Assembly: GCA_009782085.1 (NCBI GenBank)
Contig: WQUN01000188.1
Coordinates: 1 to 10,103, forward strand
Source of the DNA: Bacillota bacterium
Lineage (GTDB): Bacteria > Bacillota > Clostridia > Lachnospirales > WQUN01
Length of the DNA stretch: 10,103 nucleotides
Direction of reading: 5' to 3'
Each line of letters starts with the position of its first letter. Positions within the stretch are counted from its first letter, which is position 1. A model generated the notes under the pieces. That model made no database searches, was not told where the DNA came from, and saw only the letters and a program-made list of their open reading frames with translations. Made by a program: the position numbers and the translations under genes. This document shows positions 1 through 5,499 of this stretch, one piece after another.

Positions 1-94
1 GAATCTCAGATTAAAACTTCACAGGCGGAGCCGAAACGCCGAACGCTTCAACGGCGTTCTCGGCGACAGACTGTGAAGATTTTAATCGAGATTC
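1..94. repeat. Long imperfect palindrome (MITE-like)
   Basis: The first 24 bases and the last 24 bases of this stretch are inverted copies of each other apart from two single-base indels; the ends read GAATCTC and GAGATTC. A second inverted pair lies inside (GCCGA-AACGCCG against CGGCGTT-TCGGC), so nearly the whole stretch can fold into one hairpin. No reading frame is visible. The left edge coincides with the window start, so the element may extend further. Confidence 0.6.
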
Positions 95-120
95 GTATAA
101 GATTCTTCGGCTTCGCCTCA

Positions 121-252
121 GAATGACAATGTATAGTTATTTTTGAGATGATATACTACCCTGTCATTCTGAGGCATAGCCGAAGAATGACAATGTGTAG
201 TTATTTTTGAGATAATATACTACCCTGTCATTCTGAGGCATAGCCGAAGAAT
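121..252. repeat. 64-bp tandem duplication carrying a REP half-site
   Basis: Two copies with a period of 64 bases begin at 121 and 185 and differ at only a few positions. Each copy holds an AT-rich spacer (TTATTTTTGAGAT) followed by a TGTCATTCTGAG REP-like half-site. A degenerate version of the spacer appears again at about 5637-5675, next to another REP-like element. No gene is visible between 1 and 340. Confidence 0.7.
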
Positions 253-302
253 CTTGCTTTTGACACTGAGGTGGAAGATCTATTACTTCGCTCAGGATGA
301 CA
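226..302. repeat. REP-like palindromic element
   Basis: TGTCATTCTGAG at the left end pairs with CTCAGGATGACA at the right end. Inside are the recurring words GCCGAAGAATCTT and AGATCTATTACTTCGC. Full elements of this family also lie at 1103-1164, 3871-3947, 5584-5641, 8828-8884 and 9642-9698, with half copies near 101-128 and 1032-1060. Confidence 0.75.
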
Positions 303-336
303 ACGGAATGCGGCATTCGGGTTTCCGTGGAAACTC
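275..336. repeat. Dispersed repeat, inverted copy at 3827-3899
   Basis: This 62-base stretch (half of the REP element plus about 35 bases ending in GGGTTTCCGTGGAAACT) recurs almost unchanged and in the opposite orientation at 3827-3899. The second copy carries an extra short duplication of CGTTGTCATCC. The shared non-REP part shows that the mobile or repeated unit is longer than the REP palindrome. It ends just upstream of the DUF951 start. Confidence 0.65.
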
Positions 337-360
337 TTAATTCTGAAAGGGGTGCAGGCC

Positions 361-567
361 GTGCCGGATGAGCGCGAGGGCGGACGCCCGGAATATCGGA
401 CGGGCGACGTGGTGCAGATGAAAAAACCCCACCCCTGCGGCGGCTCCTCCTGGGAGATCCTGCGCGTCGGGATGGACTTCCGCATCCGGTGCCAGACCTG
501 CGGACGGATGGTGATGCTGCCGCGCCCCCGGTTCGAAAAGGGCGTGAAAAAGGTCAAGACTTTATGA
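361..567 (+). CDS. DUF951 family small protein
   Basis: This 68-residue protein matches the DUF951 family of Firmicutes, which has no established function. The recognisable core runs from residue 15 to 65: GDVVQMKKPHPCG, then a Trp-Glu pair, DFRIRC, CQTCGRMVMLPR and FEKGVKK. Cys26, Cys44 and Cys47, with His24, look like a small metal site of the HPC plus CxxC type; metal binding is inferred. I start it at the GTG at 361 because AAAGGGG lies at the right distance upstream; the GTG at 352 overlaps that ribosome-binding site. The protein is of normal length for the family. It is followed after 56 bases by the Ig-like gene on the same strand, probably in one transcript. Confidence 0.9.
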   Translation: MPDEREGGRPEYRTGDVVQMKKPHPCGGSSWEILRVGMDFRIRCQTCGRMVMLPRPRFEKGVKKVKTL

Positions 568-623
568 GACTCCGAGTTTGATACATTTATCCCGCTGCAA
601 ATCCAATAACAGGAGGAGTCGAA

Positions 624-872
624 ATGACGGAAGAGTACGCGGGAACGCTCGTATGCACGGTGAAGTCGATGGCGGCCAAGGTCGGCAAGCTGCTGAAAAT
701 CCCCTATTCATACGACGGGATCGGCCTGCCCGGCTTCGAGAGCTCGAACAGGAACGTCTGCGGCGTGACGGACGACGGGACCTTGGTTCCGCTTAAGGCC
801 GGCGTCGCCGTAATCACCATCAGCGCGGCGGGGAATCAGAAGACCGTGTTTGCCGTCACCGTGACGGTGTAA
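624..872 (+). CDS. Small stand-alone BIG2-like (bacterial Ig-like) protein
   Basis: The 82-residue product resembles one bacterial Ig-like group 2 domain. Typical pieces are SSNRNVCGVTDDGTLVPLKAG (residues 40-60, the W/SSN...V...DG...G region), the strand VAVITISAAG and the closing FAVTVTV. BIG2 domains normally occur as repeats in secreted or surface adhesins, yet this protein has no signal peptide, no membrane segment and no sortase motif, so it appears to be cytoplasmic or exported by an unusual route. A strong AGGAGGAG site lies six bases before the ATG. The stop codon lies inside a hairpin (870-900). Function is unknown; the fold assignment is from pattern only. Confidence 0.75.
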   Translation: MTEEYAGTLVCTVKSMAAKVGKLLKIPYSYDGIGLPGFESSNRNVCGVTDDGTLVPLKAGVAVITISAAGNQKTVFAVTVTV

Positions 873-900
873 TACCGGTTCCGGATCGGAATCGGTATTA
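870..900. other. Hairpin overlapping the stop of the Ig-like gene
   Basis: TAATACCG-G-TTCCG pairs with CGGAA-T-CGGTATTA around a GAT loop, giving about 14 pairs including one G-U. It is followed by a run of As, not Ts, so it is not a standard intrinsic terminator on either strand. It may be an mRNA 3' end stabiliser. Confidence 0.5.
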
Positions 901-924
901 AAAAAAACAAGGTCATACGCGCAT

Positions 925-1031
925 GGAACGGCCCTCCCGGGCATTATACCGGAATGCGAAAACATTAACCGCCTTATGCCGTCGGTAAATGTTTTCAGCA
1001 TCCGGTATAACCCGGGAGGGCCGGTCCTTTT
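925..1031 (+). terminator. Intrinsic terminator apparently split by a mobile palindrome
   Basis: GGA-A-CGGCCCTCCCGGG (925-941) pairs with CCCGGGAGGGCCG-G-TCC (1011-1027), followed directly by TTTT (1028-1031). The 13 central pairs are perfect. If the palindrome at 947-1007 and one copy of its flanking TA are removed, the two arms are separated only by the 6-base loop CATTAA. That would be a textbook rho-independent terminator for the DUF951/Ig-like transcript. With the insertion, the hairpin is simply much taller and may still work. Confidence 0.6.
947..1007. mobile_element. TA-flanked palindromic element, copy A
   Basis: The element begins TACCGGAATGCGAAAACATT and ends AATGTTTTCAGCATCCGGTA, so almost all of it folds on itself. 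It is bounded by TA at 945-946 and TA at 1008-1009. A second copy with the same ends lies at 5290-5354. The TA flanks point to target-site duplication as made by IS630/Tc1-mariner type transposases, but no transposase is in the window, so the mobilising enzyme is unknown. Confidence 0.6.
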
Positions 1032-1078
1032 AGATTCTTCGGCTTCGCCTCAGAATGACAATGATCAATGTATAATAT

Positions 1079-1192
1079 TAGACTTCTTCGGAAATTGGCG
1101 TTTGTCATTCTGAGCGAAGCGAAGAATCTTGATTTTAAGACCCTTCGCTTCGCTCAGGGTGACAGCGGGAAATCAATTTCCGAAGAAGTCTA
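1079..1192. mobile_element. MITE-like composite with 18-bp inverted ends, TA-flanked
   Basis: AGACTTCTTCGGAAATTG (1080-1097) is the exact inverse of the bases at 1174-1191. TA lies at both outer edges (1079-1080 and 1191-1192). The interior contains a complete REP-like palindrome at 1103-1164 (TGTCATTCTGAG to CTCAGGGTGACA). There is no coding capacity. It separates the left gene pair from the minus-strand block. Confidence 0.6.
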
Positions 1193-1214
1193 TTCATTGT
1201 TACACAGCAGCCGG

Positions 1215-1234
1215 GACGCCCCATGAGGGGCGTC
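1215..1234. terminator. Hairpin downstream of the UPF0104 gene
   Basis: GACGCCCC and GGGGCGTC form a perfect 8-bp stem around ATGA, 41 bases beyond the stop of the minus-strand membrane protein gene. It is the best candidate for the end of that transcript, but no T-run follows it on the minus strand, so an intrinsic terminator is not proven. Confidence 0.35.
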
Positions 1235-1274
1235 GCCGCGGTTTTCCCGCTGAAATTTCCCGCACCCGTTGGCG

Positions 1275-2342
1275 TCACTTTGCCGTCTCCTTCCTTTTTC
1301 TCCCCGCGTCCGCTTTTTTCCCGCTCCTGCGCGAGTCGATGAAGCTGACCGCGCCGCCGACGATTATCGTGCTGTAGTACGTCAAAAACCGCCATATGAA
1401 TACAGCCGGCATGATCACGCTCTGGGCGAAGAACAGCGCGAAAAACAGGTAAAACCCGCTCTCAGCGACGCCGGAGCCCCCCGGCAGCGGCACGAACGCC
1501 ATGATCAGCGAGAGTATGGCCTGCGCGCCCAGAAGGAGAGTGAACGCGGAGCCGGAGAGGCTAAAGCTCTTGTATATGCAAAACGGCAGGCAGTAGTACA
1601 GGGTCTGCTGGAGGACGGTGAGCGCGAAACCCAGGATCAGCCTGTCCTTTTTCTGGTAGATGAGCGCGAAGCTCTCGTTGAAGAGGGTTATCTGCTTGTT
1701 GAGCGACTCCAGCGCCCGCTCCCGCTTCTTGATTATGCGGAGCGCGCTCAGAAAACCCACGGCGGCGCGGGCCAGCTTCCGCGCGGCGGACTTGTTGACG
1801 GCCACGGCGCCCAGCGCGGCGACGAAGACGGTGTTCACGCCTATCCCCGCCCACAGGAGCAGGCCGAACCGCGGTATGTGCGCCCTGAAAAAGCTGAAGG
1901 TGGACGCCAGGACGGCGACGGCGTAGACGGTCAGGCACGTCTGGTAGAGGATGGTCTTGACCGCGACGAAGGAGGCGGCGTCCCCCGCGTCGATCCCGTC
2001 CCGGGCGAGGTCGTAGACCTGCATCGGCTGGCCGCCGGAGGCGAAGGGCGTCAGGTTGTTGTACAAAAGCCCGATCATGGTGGTCTTCAGGGACTGAAAA
2101 TAGCGGTGACGCTTGTATTTCATCCTTATATAAACGTGCAGGACCATCCCGTCCGTGAACCAAAACGCCAGCGTGCAGGCGATCATGCCGGCGAGCCAGC
2201 GCTTGTCCATCCCGGCGACGCTCGCGGCGAGGGCCCCGACCCCGCCCGCGGCCGTCAGGTAGACCGTGAGCATGGTGAGGGAGATGCCTATCGAAATCAT
2301 TCCGAACCAGTTCTTGCGGATAAATTTTCCGAAAAAGTTCAT
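1275..2342 (-). CDS. UPF0104 / lysylphosphatidylglycerol synthase-type membrane protein
   Basis: The 355-residue product is an integral membrane protein of the UPF0104 family (PF03706, related to the flippase part of MprF). Several hydrophobic segments are visible, from about residue 13 to 333. Two family signatures are present: YNNLTPFASGGQPMQVY (94-110) and PLPGGSGVAESG (285-296). A basic tail (RRSGKKADAGRKRKETAK) ends the protein. There is no lysyltransferase domain, so it is not a full MprF; such stand-alone proteins probably move a lipid or lipid-linked sugar, which is inference. The reading frame is open further upstream, but the ATG at 2342 is preferred because it overlaps the glycosyltransferase stop as ATGA, a sign of translational coupling, and the upstream part is that gene in another frame. 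Confidence 0.88.
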   Translation of the reverse strand: MNFFGKFIRKNWFGMISIGISLTMLTVYLTAAGGVGALAASVAGMDKRWLAGMIACTLAFWFTDGMVLHVYIRMKYKRHRYFQSLKTTMIGLLYNNLTPFASGGQPMQVYDLARDGIDAGDAASFVAVKTILYQTCLTVYAVAVLASTFSFFRAHIPRFGLLLWAGIGVNTVFVAALGAVAVNKSAARKLARAAVGFLSALRIIKKRERALESLNKQITLFNESFALIYQKKDRLILGFALTVLQQTLYYCLPFCIYKSFSLSGSAFTLLLGAQAILSLIMAFVPLPGGSGVAESGFYLFFALFFAQSVIMPAVFIWRFLTYYSTIIVGGAVSFIDSRRSGKKADAGRKRKETAK

Positions 2343-3409
2343 TGCGTAGTATTCCCTTTCATGACCGTGACGCCCCGGCGTCTCCGCTCCAGCTCGCAGG
2401 CTTCGCCGTAGAGGCGTTCCCACATATCCAGAATCGCGCCCTCGGAGTACGCCGCGTGGCATTCCAGCGCTTTTCGCTCCAGGGCTTCGCGGAAGCCCGC
2501 GTCGGCGCGCGTTTTTTCTATCAGTTCCGCGAAATCGCCGACACTGTTCCCCGAGATATAGTAATCGAAAAGTATGCCCCTGTAAAGTTCCAGGCCGCGG
2601 AGCAATATCGGCTTCCCGCAGGCCGCCGCCTCCAAAATGACCACCGGGAACAGCTCGTCGTAGGACGGGAGGAAGAACATATCCGCCGCGTTGTATAGGC
2701 CGGCCATCTTTTCCCGCTCGACTATCCCGAGGAAGCGGACGTTCGGCGGCGGGTTCCGCATCAGTTTGCTTATCTCCTCGTACCCGTCGGTCATTTTCCC
2801 GAAGGAAAACCCCCCCGCCCACATGAACTTCACGCAGGGCAGCCGTTCCGCCGTCTTTACGAAATCGGCAATGCCCTTGCGCGTCTGGGTCTGCCCCGCG
2901 CCCATCACGACGAAGTCCTCTTTCGAATACCCCAGCTCCGCCCGCGCCTCCGCGCGCTTTTCGGGACCCAGCGGCGAGAAGCCGCGATCCGAGACGAAGT
3001 TGGGTATGTACACGGGTTTCGGCCTCGTCACGCCGTATCCGGCGAGCTTGCCGAGAACCGCCGGGTTGACGACCACCAGATAGTCCATGCTGTTGTAAAA
3101 CGCCAGGAGATAGCGGTAAAAGACCTTTCTGAACAGCTTCGGCATCCTCAGGCTCTCATCCACCGTGTCCGGGAGGAAGTGGACGTAGCATATCCCGGCC
3201 TGGACGCGCCTAAGAAGCAGCCGCTCGAGGTAGTAGTTCGGGTTGACCGTGTGATAATGGGCTATGTCGCAGCGGCGGCGGGAATTTTCGTAAATCCTGT
3301 ATTTGCCCTTAAGCCCGCCCGACACGAGCCAGACCAGCTCCAGATAGCACGAGCCGGGCCCCTGGGCCTTGACGGACGTGGCAGACGAGCGCATGTTGAC
3401 GGACGGCAT
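2339..3409 (-). CDS. GT4-family glycosyltransferase, LafB/CpoA-like
   Basis: This 356-residue enzyme has a GT-B fold of the GT1/GT4 type. The N-terminal acceptor domain begins NMRSSATSVKAQGPGSCYLE and contains DIAHYHTVNP (48-57) and YVHFLPDTVD (75-84). The C-terminal nucleotide-sugar domain has VVMGAGQTQTRKG (167-179) and the EX7E motif ELFPVVILE (252-260). The overall pattern recalls the Gram-positive glycolipid synthases LafB/CpoA, which add a second hexose to monoglucosyl-diacylglycerol; the exact sugar and acceptor are inferred, and another envelope acceptor is possible. AGGAGG lies seven bases before the ATG, so the start is firm. The next gene overlaps by four bases and encodes a UPF0104 membrane protein, which fits a membrane-lipid or envelope role. 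Confidence 0.87.
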   Translation of the reverse strand: MPSVNMRSSATSVKAQGPGSCYLELVWLVSGGLKGKYRIYENSRRRCDIAHYHTVNPNYYLERLLLRRVQAGICYVHFLPDTVDESLRMPKLFRKVFYRYLLAFYNSMDYLVVVNPAVLGKLAGYGVTRPKPVYIPNFVSDRGFSPLGPEKRAEARAELGYSKEDFVVMGAGQTQTRKGIADFVKTAERLPCVKFMWAGGFSFGKMTDGYEEISKLMRNPPPNVRFLGIVEREKMAGLYNAADMFFLPSYDELFPVVILEAAACGKPILLRGLELYRGILFDYYISGNSVGDFAELIEKTRADAGFREALERKALECHAAYSEGAILDMWERLYGEACELERRRRGVTVMKGNTTQ

Positions 3410-3434
3410 GGCGATCCCTCCTGACTGTCTTTGT

Positions 3435-3459
3435 ATTATACAACATATATTGAATTATA
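3435..3459 (-). promoter_or_regulatory. AT-rich promoter region for the glycosyltransferase gene
   Basis: Read on the minus strand, two perfect TATAAT -10 words occur, at 3454-3459 and 3435-3440, 25-50 bases before the glycosyltransferase start. The surrounding region (3425-3500) is far richer in A/T than its neighbours. No good TTGACA -35 box is visible for either, so the assignment is tentative. Confidence 0.4.
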
Positions 3460-3528
3460 CGAAGAACTTTCGGAAAAGCATTATCGGGATAATAAAGCAA
3501 ATTTCACCATATTTTGTACGCCGGGCTT

Positions 3529-3798
3529 TCACGGGCTGGGCGTGAAAGCCGTGGCCCCGGAGGCGAGGGCGATCGTAAAGACCAAGGTCGCCGTCGGGTT
3601 GATGTGGATCGTGAGCTGGTAGGCCGGCGCTTCCTTCCGCGACCCGGGCGAGTAGGAAAGCTCGTAGGGGATGCAGTTGTTCGCGAGCATGGCGGTGAAA
3701 ATGTTGAGCTTATAGAGGGGTATCTGTTCCCCGCCGGCGATCTGGCGGCAGATATCCCACGAAAATACGGACATTATCTGGTTGTCGAAAACAGCCAT
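3529..3798 (-). CDS. Hypothetical 89-residue protein
   Basis: I do not recognise this protein. It starts at the ATG at 3798, which has a G-rich ribosome-binding site (GGGGGTGA) seven bases upstream; a GTG at 3825 would overlap that site. The sequence has aromatic and hydrophobic patches (VFSWDICRQIAGG, LYKLNIFTAMLANNCIPYELSYS) and ends with a mildly hydrophobic stretch (LTIHINPTATLVFTIALASGATAF, residues 62-85) that could be a buried beta/alpha element or a weak membrane segment. It has no low-complexity bias, which argues that it is real. It lies 119 bases upstream of the glycosyltransferase on the same strand. Its last codons form one arm of a perfect 10-bp hairpin at 3524-3550 (GGCTTTCACG/CGTGAAAGCC), without a T-run. 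Confidence 0.55.
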   Translation of the reverse strand: MAVFDNQIMSVFSWDICRQIAGGEQIPLYKLNIFTAMLANNCIPYELSYSPGSRKEAPAYQLTIHINPTATLVFTIALASGATAFTPSP

Positions 3799-3826
3799 AA
3801 GTTTGTCACCCCCCCCCGGAATCACA

Positions 3827-3960
3827 AGTTTCCACGGAAACCCGAATGCCGCATTCCGTTGTCATCCCGTTGTCATCCTGAGCGAAGTAATAGATCTTTC
3901 GCCTCTGTGTCAAAAGCAAGATTCTTCGGCTGCGCCTCAGAATGACAGATTAGTTTCCGT
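3827..3960. repeat. Dispersed repeat with REP-like palindrome
   Basis: The left part (3827-3899) is an inverted copy of 275-336. A full REP-like palindrome spans 3871-3947 (TGTCATCCTGAG to CTCAGAATGACA). The right edge reads AGTTTCCGTGGG, resembling the inverse of the left edge AGTTTCCACGGAAAC. CGTTGTCATCC is duplicated at 3857-3880. It begins about 30 bases from the start codon of the 89-residue gene, so it may have displaced or supplied that gene's promoter. Confidence 0.65.
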
Positions 3961-4014
3961 GGGTACTCATCAATATATGTCCCACTGCATAATATTGTCC
4001 CGGGGCGCGGGACG

Positions 4015-4035
4015 TGAACGTTAAACCAACGTTCA
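4015..4035. other. Hairpin upstream of the STAS operon
   Basis: TGAACGTT and AACGTTCA form a perfect 8-bp stem around AAACC. GC-rich blocks on both sides (CGGGGCGCGGG and CCCGCCCCGCG) are roughly complementary and could extend it. It lies about 160 bases before the STAS gene. It could be an operator or part of a 5' leader; nothing decides between these. The rest of the gap to 4192 is AT-rich and holds a TATACT word at 4119-4124 but no convincing -35 box. Confidence 0.35.
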
Positions 4036-4192
4036 TCGAATTTGGCGGGAACGGATCCCCCGCCCCGCGAAGCAATATCCGCATAAAATTCGCTATTACT
4101 ATTTTTTCTATTGCGGTGTATACTATTAATTAACAGTATCAAAGATCGTTTCCTTGCGGCAAACGACAAGGCGGTATCAGGAGGGTATAATT

Positions 4193-4540
4193 ATGGACTA
4201 TTCCGTGCAATCCCGGTTCGACCAGGAAAAGAAATGCTGGAGCGTCGCGGTTTCGGGAGAGGTGGACATTTTCAATTCCCAGGATATGAAAAAATCGCTC
4301 ACCGACCTGATAAACGAGAAGAACGCCGACATGACCGTGGACTGCGCCGGGCTGGAGTATATGGATTCCACGGCGCTCGGCGCGCTTGTCGCGGTTTTGA
4401 AGAACGTCAAGAACTACGGCGGGATCATGCGCCTTCGGAACGTCAGGCAGAATCTGCTGAAGCTGTTCCGGATCACGAACCTGGACAAGGCTTTCGTGAT
4501 CGAGGCCGACGCGGAAACGGAAGGTGAAAAAAATGCCTGA
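4193..4540 (+). CDS. Anti-sigma factor antagonist (STAS domain, RsbV/SpoIIAA type)
   Basis: The 115-residue protein is a single STAS domain. In partner switching, such a protein is phosphorylated by an RsbW-type kinase and dephosphorylated by a PP2C phosphatase; the unphosphorylated form binds the kinase and frees its sigma factor or other target. Visible marks are the strand WSVAVSGEVDIFNSQ (16-30), and VDCAGLEYMDSTALGALV (49-66), which contains the phospho-acceptor Ser59 within Asp-Ser-Thr. The ATG at 4193 is chosen because AGGAGGG lies seven bases upstream; upstream in-frame starts lack a site. It overlaps the next gene by eight bases, so the two are made together. All catalytically relevant positions look intact. 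Confidence 0.93.
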   Translation: MDYSVQSRFDQEKKCWSVAVSGEVDIFNSQDMKKSLTDLINEKNADMTVDCAGLEYMDSTALGALVAVLKNVKNYGGIMRLRNVRQNLLKLFRITNLDKAFVIEADAETEGEKNA

Positions 4541-4937
4541 GAAAGACAGAGAGACCGAGGACATCGAGCTGTCGTTCCCGGTCAACGCGGCTTACGTTTC
4601 GGCGGCCAGGCTGACGGCCTCGTCCATCGCCAACAGGATGAACTTCAGCGTGGACGAGATCGAGGACGTCAAGGCCGGAGTTTCCGAAGCCTGCGCTTAT
4701 ATCATCCGGAGGCTGGTCACCAGCCAGAGGAGCGGTTTCCGGATACTCTTCCAGATGAAACACAGCGAACTGAGGATTACGATCGAGACGGACGGCAGCC
4801 TGACCGAGCCGGCGGACGACGGCATGAGCCTGGTGATGATAAAGGCCCTGATGGACGAGGTGGCCGTGAGGGACTGCGGGGAGCGCATCTCGATAACGCT
4901 GGTGAAGGTGCATAAGACGGGGTTGTTTGAGAGGTAG
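4533..4937 (+). CDS. Anti-sigma ATPase homologue (RsbW/SpoIIAB type) with degenerate ATP site
   Basis: The 134-residue protein aligns by eye with the HATPase_c_2 fold of RsbW and SpoIIAB: FPVNAAYVSAARLTASSIANRM (15-36), DEIEDVKAGVSEAC (41-54) and MIKALMDEV (102-110). The nucleotide-binding boxes are eroded. In the N-box E-x3-N, Glu52 is kept but Asn is Tyr56. The DxGxG box is reduced to Asp87-Gly88-Ser, and the GxG of the ATP lid reads Gly-Met-Ser (97-99). It therefore probably does not phosphorylate the adjacent STAS protein and may act as a binding-only partner; this is inference. The ATG at 4533 has GGAAGG eight bases upstream; the GTG at 4524 overlaps that site. The last eleven codons (KVHKTGLFER and stop) are the first unit of a 70-bp tandem array and may be repeat-derived. 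Confidence 0.85.
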   Translation: MPEKDRETEDIELSFPVNAAYVSAARLTASSIANRMNFSVDEIEDVKAGVSEACAYIIRRLVTSQRSGFRILFQMKHSELRITIETDGSLTEPADDGMSLVMIKALMDEVAVRDCGERISITLVKVHKTGLFER

Positions 4938-5149
4938 CCCTTGACGTCCCCGCGCCGTTCCCCGAATTTCATGGAAGGCGCATAGGACGGGGTTGTTCGA
5001 GAGGTAATCCTTGACGTCCCTGCGCCGTTCCCCGAATTCCGCGGAAGGCGCATAAGACGGGGTTGCTCGAGAGGTAACCCTTGACGTCCCCGCGCCGTTC
5101 CCCGAATTCCATGGAAGGCGCATAAGACGGGGTTGTTCGAGAGGTAACC
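4904..5149. repeat. 70-bp tandem array, about 3.5 copies, including a gene 3' end
   Basis: Units start at 4904, 4974, 5044 and 5114 with an exact 70-base period; the fourth is cut after 36 bases. Each contains a copy of the final codons and stop of the preceding ATPase gene (GCATAAGACGGGGTTGTTC, then GAGAGGTAA), then CCTTGACGTCCC and CGCCGTTCCCCGAATT. The original stop is TAG; the copies have TAA. Since only the first unit is translated, the other copies are non-coding. Confidence 0.9.
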
Positions 5150-5284
5150 GGGAGCGGCAAATTTTCGTGGGATACGCCTGTAGGGGACGCCGCCCTCGGC
5201 GTCCCGCAGTTGCCGGCGGATTCAGGTAACGGGACGCCCAGGGGGTCGTCCCCTACGAATTCCCACGAAAATTTACCGCACCCG
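5149..5284. mobile_element. MITE-like element with 24-bp imperfect inverted ends
   Basis: The left end (5149-5172, CGGGAGCGGC then AAATTTTCGTGGGA) is the inverse of 5261-5284 with two mismatches. Between them lie two GTAGGG-type hairpins facing each other, at 5180-5206 and 5230-5256, which are themselves nearly inverse copies. It interrupts the fourth unit of the 70-bp array. It has no coding capacity and no transposase, so mobility is inferred from structure. Confidence 0.6.
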
Positions 5285-5289
5285 AGGTA

Positions 5290-5354
5290 TACCGGAGTGC
5301 GAAAACATTAGCCTCCTCTGTCACGTCGTAGGCAAATGTTTTCTGCATCCGGTA
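5290..5354. mobile_element. TA-flanked palindromic element, copy B
   Basis: Same ends as copy A at 947-1007: TACCGGAGTGCGAAAACATT on the left and AATGTTTTCTGCATCCGGTA on the right, with TA on both sides (5288-5289, 5355-5356). Removing the element and one TA gives GAGGTAACCCTTGACG, which is the sequence found intact at 5471-5486 and in the 70-bp units, so an uninterrupted site exists in the same window. The upper stem is GCCT/AGGC here against ACCG/CGGT in copy A. Confidence 0.65.
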
Positions 5355-5499
5355 TAACCCTTGACGTTGACAAAAAGGAATTTGCAGAGGATTGTTGCAA
5401 GCTCGGCGCGCCGGGTCGGCGCGCCCTACATTCGTTGTGCAATTTGTATGTTCATGCGTTTGTCGTGCGAGAGGTAACCCTTGACGTTGACAAAAAGGA
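5355..5499. repeat. Pair of 25-bp direct repeats
   Basis: The 25 bases starting TAACCCTTGACGTTGAC at 5355-5379 recur exactly at 5475-5499, 120 bases on. The second copy is preceded by CGAGAGG, as in the 70-bp array units, so the repeat families are related. Each copy contains TTGACG and TTGACA, which look like -35 boxes, but only the second has a weak TATAGA at a suitable distance. Between them lies the hairpin at 5401-5429. Confidence 0.6.
5401..5429. repeat. GTAGGG-type hairpin with GGCGCGCC stem
   Basis: Read on the minus strand it begins GTAGGGCGCGCCG and closes CGGCGCGCCGAGC, giving a 9-bp stem. It shares the GTAGGG start with the hairpins at 5180-5206, 5230-5256 (minus) and 9764-9788, but has a different stem. 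Confidence 0.55.

Noticed and set aside
228..557. 109-codon minus-strand frame opposite DUF951
   Set aside because: It is made of DUF951 antisense and REP-like repeat sequence.
870..905. Intrinsic terminator after the Ig-like gene
   Set aside because: The hairpin is followed by As, not Ts, on the plus strand; the better terminator is at 925-1031.
1269..2411. 380-codon plus-strand frame
   Set aside because: It is the opposite strand of the UPF0104 gene, and its translation is dominated by Arg, Gly, Asp and Glu as expected of a GC-rich shadow.
2343..2822. Long N-terminal extension of the UPF0104 protein
   Set aside because: The upstream codons are the glycosyltransferase gene read in another frame, and the ATG at 2342 gives a normal family length with ATGA coupling.
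4473..5160. Minus-strand frames with repeated RLPWNSGNGAG-like segments
   Set aside because: The repetitive protein is only the translation of the 70-bp DNA array plus the antisense of the anti-sigma gene.
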